A program made the translations under genes and the position numbers. A stretch of 11,433 nt of DNA from JAQIBY01 sp034658655. GTDB taxonomy: Bacteria > Bacteroidota > Bacteroidia > Bacteroidales > ML635J-15. Position 1 is the stretch's first letter. Every line of letters starts with the position of its first letter. The notes under the pieces were generated by a model, which was not told the DNA's origin, searched no databases, and saw nothing but the letters and a program-made list of their open reading frames with translations. The stretch spans positions 1-11,433 of the forward strand of contig JAYEFQ010000118.1 in the NCBI GenBank assembly GCA_034658655.1, given 5' to 3'. Shown in pieces: positions 7,901 to 11,433 of this stretch.

Positions 7901-8479
7901 GGATTTTATCATTTAGATGTTTTCGATGCCAATGGCTGTAATTTTGATACTTTGATTATGATACAGGAACCATCTCCTATACTTGTTGATTTTGAAGTGA
8001 CTCACCCAAGTTGTATTGGAAATAATGATGGAGCTATTGAGATTTCTGTGATAGGTGGAAATGAACCATATGAATATGTCTGGGATGGGGTTAGTACAAG
8101 TATGCCGTATTTAACTGGGCTTTATGAGGGGACAATTGAGATTTCTATTATTGATGAAGATGGGTGTTCTGTTAACTTGAGTGGAATTACGTTAATTGAT
8201 GTTCCAGAAGAGTGCATTAGAATCCCCGATGCTTTTACTCCGAATGCGGATAATAATAATGATACTTGGATTATTGAAAACCTTGATAGATTTCCAAATG
8301 CGGTTGTATCTGTTTATAATCGTTGGGGACAAATTGTTTATTCAGCACAACAAGGAGATGATCCTTGGGATGGAACCACACTTGATGGCGAAAAAGTACC
8401 AGCAGGTTCATACCTTTATTTAGTGAAATTGTATAATGGCTTAAAACCACTTACTGGAATTGTAACGGTTGTGTATTAA
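4901..8479 (+). CDS. Large T9SS-secreted surface protein with Ig-like and SprB repeats
   Basis: The 1192-residue protein is probably a cell-surface adhesin or matrix protein. In order: a signal peptide (1 to about 24); a Cys/Ser/Thr-rich domain (25-139) with GDSDFDTQLTLFSGS, like PPC/DUF-type beta sandwiches; a second PPC-like domain (about 145-280); an Ig/PKD-like module from NNGPLCAGETL (291 to about 365); four 66-residue modules starting at Pro368, 434, 500 and 566; a divergent fifth module (632 to about 710); and five SprB repeats (about 713-787, 791-866, 867-945, 948-1025, 1028-1106). The SprB repeats are marked by 'DGxI', 'P(Y/F)' and 'DANGC' signatures. A CHU_C/gliding-motility-associated C-terminal domain (1108-1192) closes the chain, from IPDAFTPNADNNND through YNRWGQ and DPWDG to the end, and is a T9SS type B sorting signal. 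SprB-like repeats occur in gliding adhesins, but gliding is not implied by one such protein. No enzyme domain is seen; the ligand is unknown. Confidence 0.93.
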   Translation: MIRKFIILGGIFILLFWAITAQSQCSNCDSNYPSGTSSTTTSSLTTVSTCMYGGDYAYFSVTSGETYTWTTCGDSDFDTQLTLFSGSSCGTSLAYNDDDCGYQSTITWTATFSGTVTVLVSQYSCNSNSTCMTLQWACTSCGGGSSDNCEGALPFCTSDSYTFPASTNVSGLGSVGCLGSTPNPAWYWMEIDQAGDIDIFISSGGDVDFIAWGPFNSLSEGCATDLMSNSGVDCSYSTAATETCNLTGTQSGEVYILLITNYANVVTNISFSQTGGSGTTNCGIIAPPISNNGPLCAGETLQLSVSTPDPTVSYAWTGPNGFTSSVMEPSIPNVTTAYTGTYSLVITDGGDVSDPVTTDVVINPNVTPTFNAVGPYCYGSSIPALPTTSTNGITGSWSPAINNTATTTYTFTPDVGQCALSTTLAINITPQETPTFNAVGPYCDGDAIPALPTTSTNGITGSWSPAINNTATTTYTFTPAAGECAITTTLTITITSQTVPTFDGVGPYCVGATISALPTTSTNGISGTWSPVVNNASTTTYTFTPTAGQCATNATLIIDITQSVDPTFDPVGPFCAGATISALPTTSTNGISGTWSPSINNISTTTYTFTPTSGECANEVDLTIVVNPNPIPTASNTGPVCAGVSANLNAEPDGMSSYSWSGPAGFSSSVQSPAIDTDSTGINDGIYTLLVTDSNGCSAEATTQLTVNLNPTISINPSDPLCFESCDGEIEINPQGAASPIEYFIDGGTSGQSSAVFSNLCAGSYSAMIQDGNGCVSNLLDIELIHPELLELAIVSIENQNCQTAGSAEVNANGGTSPYNYIWPSNASGVNQGYAGNLPVGNYTVTVVDANGCEAQVTLDVESEGELIAESIIESHVSCRGASDGSIRVSVSIGTPDFTIDWGLGSDVISENTYLIENLSGGYYTINVTDANGCSEVFTNQVEEPDRALGANVTKENVSCYDANDGEIHAIPFGGETPYTFEWSLDNVISNQSSLTNISEGFYHLDVFDANGCNFDTLIMIQEPSPILVDFEVTHPSCIGNNDGAIEISVIGGNEPYEYVWDGVSTSMPYLTGLYEGTIEISIIDEDGCSVNLSGITLIDVPEECIRIPDAFTPNADNNNDTWIIENLDRFPNAVVSVYNRWGQIVYSAQQGDDPWDGTTLDGEKVPAGSYLYLVKLYNGLKPLTGIVTVVY
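6002..6793 (+). repeat. Four in-frame 198-bp tandem repeats coding Ig-like modules
   Basis: Units start at 6002, 6200, 6398 and 6596, each exactly 198 bases (66 codons), and begin PTF(N/D)xVGP(Y/F)C. All four share acatctacaaatggaatta without change. Units 1 and 2 are nearly identical over the central block (protein ITGSWSPAINNTATTTYTFTP). Units 3 and 4 share another version (ATISALPTTSTNGISGTWSP). This pairing suggests stepwise duplication or conversion. The module after them (from 6794) keeps the 66-residue phase but has diverged. Confidence 0.95.
8222..8476 (+). other. T9SS type B (CHU_C) sorting domain coding segment
   Basis: Residues 1108-1192 of the large protein carry IPDAFTPNADNNNDTW, FPNAVVSVYNRWGQIVY, DDPWDGT and the final YLYLVKLYNG...GIVTVVY. 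This is the gliding-motility-associated C-terminal domain, recognised by the type IX secretion machinery and used for delivery across the outer membrane. It is about 85 residues long and ends at the stop codon, as is normal for the family. Confidence 0.93.
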
Positions 8480-8504
8480 TTGAGATTTTGATAAAATTCA
8501 CTAG

Positions 8505-8537
8505 AAAAGGGTATCCTAAACAGGGATGCCCTTTTTT
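8505..8537 (+). terminator. Intrinsic terminator of the surface-protein operon
   Basis: AAAAGGGTATCC (8505-8516) pairs with GGATGCCCTTTT (8524-8535) as a 12-bp stem with one G-U pair and a 7-base loop, followed by T's to 8537. It begins 26 bases after the stop codon at 8479. Confidence 0.93.
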
Positions 8538-8586
8538 GGGTATTATTCCTTTACATCTCGTGCTATCGTGCTTTTGCGATCCTGCC

Positions 8587-8602
8587 TGCCTGCCGGTAGG
8601 CA
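8587..8602. repeat. REP-like palindrome
   Basis: TGCCTGCCGGTAGGCA is a 16-base near-perfect palindrome preceded by two more CTGC units (CCTGCCTGCC). It resembles the CTGCCTGCCGGCAGGCAG family of dispersed palindromes in Bacteroidota intergenic regions, whose translation gives the known LPAGRQ artefact. A second GC-rich block, TCCGCCGGCTGGTG followed by aaaa and CACC (near 8638-8658), forms a small hairpin and probably belongs to the same repeat unit. Confidence 0.65.
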
Positions 8603-8779
8603 TAACGTAGAATTTAGCGAAGCGATATCACAGCTTGTCCGCCGGCTGGTGAAAACACCGCTTAAATTAATTAATATTGTGAGTAAATCCGACATTATGG
8701 ACGGACACTAAGTAAACTCATTACTCGCGCTCACACTCACTCTGTTTTATCTTTACGATTCTTTGACGGTACATTAAAC

Positions 8780-9003
8780 GGAGTTTGACACGTAGAAAAA
8801 GGTACCGCAAAGTTTCGCAGAGGGGCAAAGTTTCGCAAAGGAAAACTAAAAGGAGTTTGACACGTAAGGAAAAGTAGCGCAGGAAAAGTAACGCAAAGGT
8901 TCGCAAAGATGCAAAGGGGCGCTAAGAAATGAAAAGAGTTTGACGCGTATGGAAAAGTAGCGCAAAGTTTCGCAAAGAAAAATTAAAGGGAGTTGGACAC
9001 GTA
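8780..9003. repeat. Degenerate array of ggagtttgacacgta and cgcaaag motifs
   Basis: Four copies of a 15-base motif occur at 8780-8794, 8852-8866 (identical to the first), 8935-8949 (two changes) and 8989-9003 (one change). Between them lie variants of aaaagtagcgcaaagtttcgcaaag, for example at 8806-8820, 8824-8840, 8891-8907 and 8960-8977. Copy-to-copy distances of 72, 83 and 54 bases show that it is not a strict tandem repeat. There is no uniform repeat-spacer layout, so it is not CRISPR. Confidence 0.85.
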
Positions 9004-9080
9004 GGAAAAAAACACAGATGATTCACCGAGCTCATCAGAATTACAGTTAAGAGAGTGAGTACAGAGTAAATGGACGAACT

Positions 9081-11123
9081 CTAATTAGCTTGCATTTTAT
9101 ACGCATGATTCAGGTTGTTTTTTGCTCTTTGAAACTCAGGATTGATTGACAACGCTTTTTCACAGGCTTCAATGGCTTTCTCGTATTCTCCCAGCCTGTT
9201 GTAAGCACTGCAGATATTGTTATAAGCGAGTGCATAATCCGATTTAATCTCAAGTGCTTTATAACATGCTTCAATACATGCTTCATACATTTCGTGATGA
9301 TAATATTCAAGGCTCAGATTCAAATAATTTTCAGGGGAGGGTTGATGCTGGGCTGTGGATTTCAATTGCTCTAATTTGCTTTGTCCAATGGTTTTGACTT
9401 TTTCCTGCATTGCTTTCGCAAAAGCATCACCTGAATTGATTTCTAGGGTTTCATTAATCAGCTTAATCAGATGTTCTTTTTCCTGTTTATGAAAATATAG
9501 ATCCATCAGTAGGTGCCTTGCCTGCATGTGCGAATAACTAATGTTTATGCTGCGTTTGCAATGGTTGATAGCTTCGTCAATCCTTCCCTGTGATTTTAAA
9601 AATCGTGCATAGTAATATGACGGACTGGCCTGAGATAAATACTTAAGTGTACGCTTAAAATGTGCCTCAGCTTCATCCGGCTTACCCATGGCGTTCTTCA
9701 ATATGCCCAAATTAATATGCAAATAAAAATAATCCGGCTCCAGCAATAGTGCTTTATTAAAATATTCCAGTGCTTCTTTATAGTTCCCTTGTTCCATTTT
9801 AACCAACCCGTAATTCATCAAACCCCTGGCATTACGCGGGCTCTTAACGGTAACATCATACCATAAAGACTCATTAGAAGACCATATCTGATTACGCTTA
9901 TAAGTGCCATAAGCATTTAATGCCAGAACAATAACAGGCACTGCAATAATTAGAATTTTAAATAAGTATTTTGATTTGATTTTGGCTTCATGTTTTTTTA
10001 TAATCAGGGCAATATTCCACACAACAGCTAAGGATAGACCAACGAAAGGAAAAAACATCCTATGGTCGTTCGTTACCTGTGTCAATGCAATAAAACTGGA
10101 GGTGGGCATCAACGCCAGAAAAAACCACAATATTCCGAAGGATATGGGGCGGGTTTCTTTTTGCTTTGATGTTTTGAATGCATATATTATAAGGCTGGCA
10201 ACAAAAACGATTCCTACGATTGCCCGCACATCAAAAACACTTTGAAACACCTGCCAGTCAGTATCTGCAGATAAACTGACCGGAAAGAAAAACAACACAA
10301 AATATCGCAGCATTACCCAAGGCTGGGTAATCATATATTCTATATTTGAAATTTCAACCATGGCTTCATCGCGCTGCATGACAAAAACAATGTATCCAAA
10401 CACCAAACAAACCAAAAAAGAAGGCAGGGTTTTTACAAAGGTATTTTTAAAAACTCCTTTTCTATTGAATAAATTATAAAGGCTTGCATCTTGCTCAAAC
10501 AACAACACATACACAAATTGTATGGGAAAAAACATTACGGCTGTTTGTTTTGTCAGAATGGCTAACACAACAGGGATTAGATATAATCCGTATTTCCGTA
10601 TTGATTTGTATTGGACATACAGGTACAAGCCCACAATAATAAGCATGGTGGAAAGACTATCACCCCTCATGATGATGTAGTTTATAGTTTCAGCATTGGC
10701 CGTATGCAATCCATACCACAGGACAGTGAAAAAAACGATAAGCGAAATACCCCAAAAATCGGAAACTTTCCTGAGCAGATATCGAAATAAAAAAAACATG
10801 AATATCAGTTGGACGATAAACCAAAAAAACATGCTCAGATGAAAATAAAACGGGTTCATTTCACCAGCTATAAAATAATCGATGGCAAGGCTAAGCGTTA
10901 CAATTGGACGATACCCTTGGTTGGTAGGCATGTTACTGAAAGTGGATACATCTGTAAAATATGTTTTTACCTTATCAAAACTCAATTCTTTTATGTGTGG
11001 ATTATTGACAATCGTATGAAAATCATCAAAATGAAATGCATTGTGAAAATGATTCAAATATGCGAATGAAACCAAGATTATAACTAACAAAATATATATC
11101 ACATGCCATTTTTTTGTTCTCAT
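9081..11123 (-). CDS. TMTC-like polytopic membrane protein (GT-C glycosyltransferase type) with C-terminal TPRs
   Basis: The 680-residue protein has a membrane part (about 7-405, some 10-11 helices) and a soluble TPR part. The first extracytoplasmic loop has NAFHFDDFHTIVNNPHI (28-44), where Asp33-Asp34 sit like the acidic catalytic pair of GT-C mannosyltransferases. It is followed by QGYRPIVTLSLAIDY (69-83), NAETINYIIMRGDSLSTM (143-160) and TNDHRMFFPFVG (351-362), all matching the layout of TMTC-type protein O-mannosyltransferases. TPRs are visible at about 432-464, 465-498, 499-532, 533-565 (weak), 597-629 and 630-664. The likely role is polyprenyl-phosphate-sugar-dependent glycosyl transfer to an exported protein or glycan, but donor and acceptor are inferred. 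It is monocistronic here, convergent with the surface-protein operon. The ATG at 11121-11123 suits the MRTKKW positive N-terminus ahead of helix 1. Confidence 0.85.
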   Translation of the reverse strand: MRTKKWHVIYILLVIILVSFAYLNHFHNAFHFDDFHTIVNNPHIKELSFDKVKTYFTDVSTFSNMPTNQGYRPIVTLSLAIDYFIAGEMNPFYFHLSMFFWFIVQLIFMFFLFRYLLRKVSDFWGISLIVFFTVLWYGLHTANAETINYIIMRGDSLSTMLIIVGLYLYVQYKSIRKYGLYLIPVVLAILTKQTAVMFFPIQFVYVLLFEQDASLYNLFNRKGVFKNTFVKTLPSFLVCLVFGYIVFVMQRDEAMVEISNIEYMITQPWVMLRYFVLFFFPVSLSADTDWQVFQSVFDVRAIVGIVFVASLIIYAFKTSKQKETRPISFGILWFFLALMPTSSFIALTQVTNDHRMFFPFVGLSLAVVWNIALIIKKHEAKIKSKYLFKILIIAVPVIVLALNAYGTYKRNQIWSSNESLWYDVTVKSPRNARGLMNYGLVKMEQGNYKEALEYFNKALLLEPDYFYLHINLGILKNAMGKPDEAEAHFKRTLKYLSQASPSYYYARFLKSQGRIDEAINHCKRSINISYSHMQARHLLMDLYFHKQEKEHLIKLINETLEINSGDAFAKAMQEKVKTIGQSKLEQLKSTAQHQPSPENYLNLSLEYYHHEMYEACIEACYKALEIKSDYALAYNNICSAYNRLGEYEKAIEACEKALSINPEFQRAKNNLNHAYKMQAN

Positions 11124-11298
11124 AATTGTACGCGTTTAAATTTAATTAAAATAAAAGGCTCTATTTAATAATAGTTGTATTTGTTGGTTGAATCTTCGAT
11201 AGCACTAAAATAGGTAAATTTTTTTAGTTACTAAATTATTTACACACGATATTTTGGTAGTTTTTGTTAAAAACAATCTTTGCAATTTACGAAAAAAA
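11124..11298. other. Upstream A/T-rich region of the TMTC-like gene
   Basis: Together with the palindromic element this makes a 310-base stretch without a gene. It is very A/T-rich. The promoter of the minus-strand gene should lie here, but no exact TAnnTTTG box was found reading toward it; TATTTTAG (minus strand, complement near 11196-11203) is only a weak candidate. Confidence 0.4.
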
Positions 11299-11417
11299 TC
11301 ATTGTTGTCCGGTAAAACTTTGTGAAACTTAATACTTAGAGATTTCTCACCGCTAGCCAGCGGTGAAGAATCTCATTAATTTTAGTTCATCATTATATTT
11401 TTACCAGACAACAGTGA
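11299..11417. mobile_element. Palindromic MITE-like element or decayed IS end
   Basis: The outer arms 11299-11317 and 11399-11417 are inverted repeats of 19 bases with 17 matches; the shared core is TGTTGTCyGGTAAAA. Inside is a second inverted repeat, 11339-11354 against 11359-11374 (14 of 16 paired, four-base AGCC loop), with the GC-rich arm TCACCGCT/AGCGGTGA. The element has no coding capacity. No clear target-site duplication is visible in the A-rich flanks. It could be a MITE, fused ends of a lost insertion sequence, or a structured RNA/DNA hairpin. The window ends 16 bases further on. Confidence 0.55.
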
Positions 11418-11433
11418 AAGAAAATAAAAAAAT

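Larger units (their letters stand above)
8541..9080. other. Gene-free repeat-rich intergenic region
   Basis: These 540 bases lie between convergent genes. Small reading frames exist on both strands (8526-8711 plus, 8721-8906 minus), but their translations (LPAGRH-type and repeated FLRVKL/LCETL) are the usual by-products of REP and CGCAAAG repeats in Bacteroidota. The left part holds the REP palindrome, the middle a degenerate array. The right end has an ACACAGATGATTCAC stretch of a type also common in the phylum. No clear terminator for the minus-strand gene is seen. Confidence 0.75.

Noticed and set aside
8526..8711. Plus-strand reading frame ending SDIMDGH
   Set aside because: It starts inside a terminator and crosses the REP palindrome, giving the LPAGRH artefact.
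8721..8906. Minus-strand reading frame with FLRVKL/LCETL repeats
   Set aside because: The repetitive peptide is just the translation of the ggagtttgacacgta/cgcaaag array.
8780..9003. CRISPR array
   Set aside because: Repeat units are short, diverged and unevenly spaced, the intervening sequence is itself repetitive, and no cas gene is nearby.
8735..9060. 9-bp inverted repeats actcactct (8735-8743) and agagtgagt (9052-9060) flanking the repeat array, as ends of a mobile element
   Set aside because: Nine bases over about 300 is within reach of chance; no transposase or target duplication supports it.

Overview
The window looks like chromosomal DNA from an AT-rich member of the Bacteroidota, most likely a Bacteroidales/Cytophagales-type environmental organism. 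Four things point there: a T9SS type B (CHU_C) sorting domain and SprB repeats; DUF4159 and DUF4412/GLPGLI-like proteins; weak Shine-Dalgarno sites, with TAnnTTTG-like -7 boxes ahead of two genes; and intergenic repeats typical of the phylum (a CTGCCTGCCGG-type REP palindrome and degenerate CGCAAAG arrays). The species cannot be told from the sequence alone.

Layout from left to right. The first 333 bases are the N-terminal 111 codons of ftsK on the minus strand, running off the left edge. A terminator hairpin separates it from a minus-strand lipoprotein gene (417-1091) of DUF4412/GLPGLI type. A divergent promoter region then leads to a plus-strand pair, carbamate kinase (arcC, 1274-2221) and a canonical ornithine carbamoyltransferase (2256-3257), closed by a terminator with a UUCG loop. 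A stand-alone exported DUF4159 protein follows (3356-4015). After a 315-base gap with a possible promoter and long leader comes a two-gene unit: a small secreted protein of unknown function (4331-4879) and a 1192-residue cell-surface protein (4901-8479). The large protein carries an N-terminal Cys-rich/PPC-like part, Ig-like modules including four 66-residue near-copies, five SprB repeats and a C-terminal T9SS sorting domain. A strong terminator ends this unit.

The 8541-9080 stretch has no credible gene. It holds a REP-like palindrome and a degenerate array of ggagtttgacacgta / cgcaaagtttcgcaaag motifs. A minus-strand gene (9081-11123) encodes a polytopic membrane protein of the TMTC/GT-C glycosyltransferase type with C-terminal TPRs. 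The last ~310 bases are non-coding and contain a 119-base palindromic element (11299-11417): 19-bp terminal inverted repeats, 17/19 matching, enclose a GC-rich hairpin. It resembles a MITE or a decayed IS end.

Functional links. arcC and the carbamoyltransferase together convert citrulline and phosphate to ornithine, ATP, CO2 and ammonia, the lower half of the arginine deiminase route; no arginine deiminase is visible here. The 4331 and 4901 genes are probably co-transcribed and both exported. The remaining genes look like unrelated neighbours. No defence system, phage or complete mobile element is present. The least explained items are the terminal palindromic element, the small secreted partner of the surface protein, and the repeat arrays.
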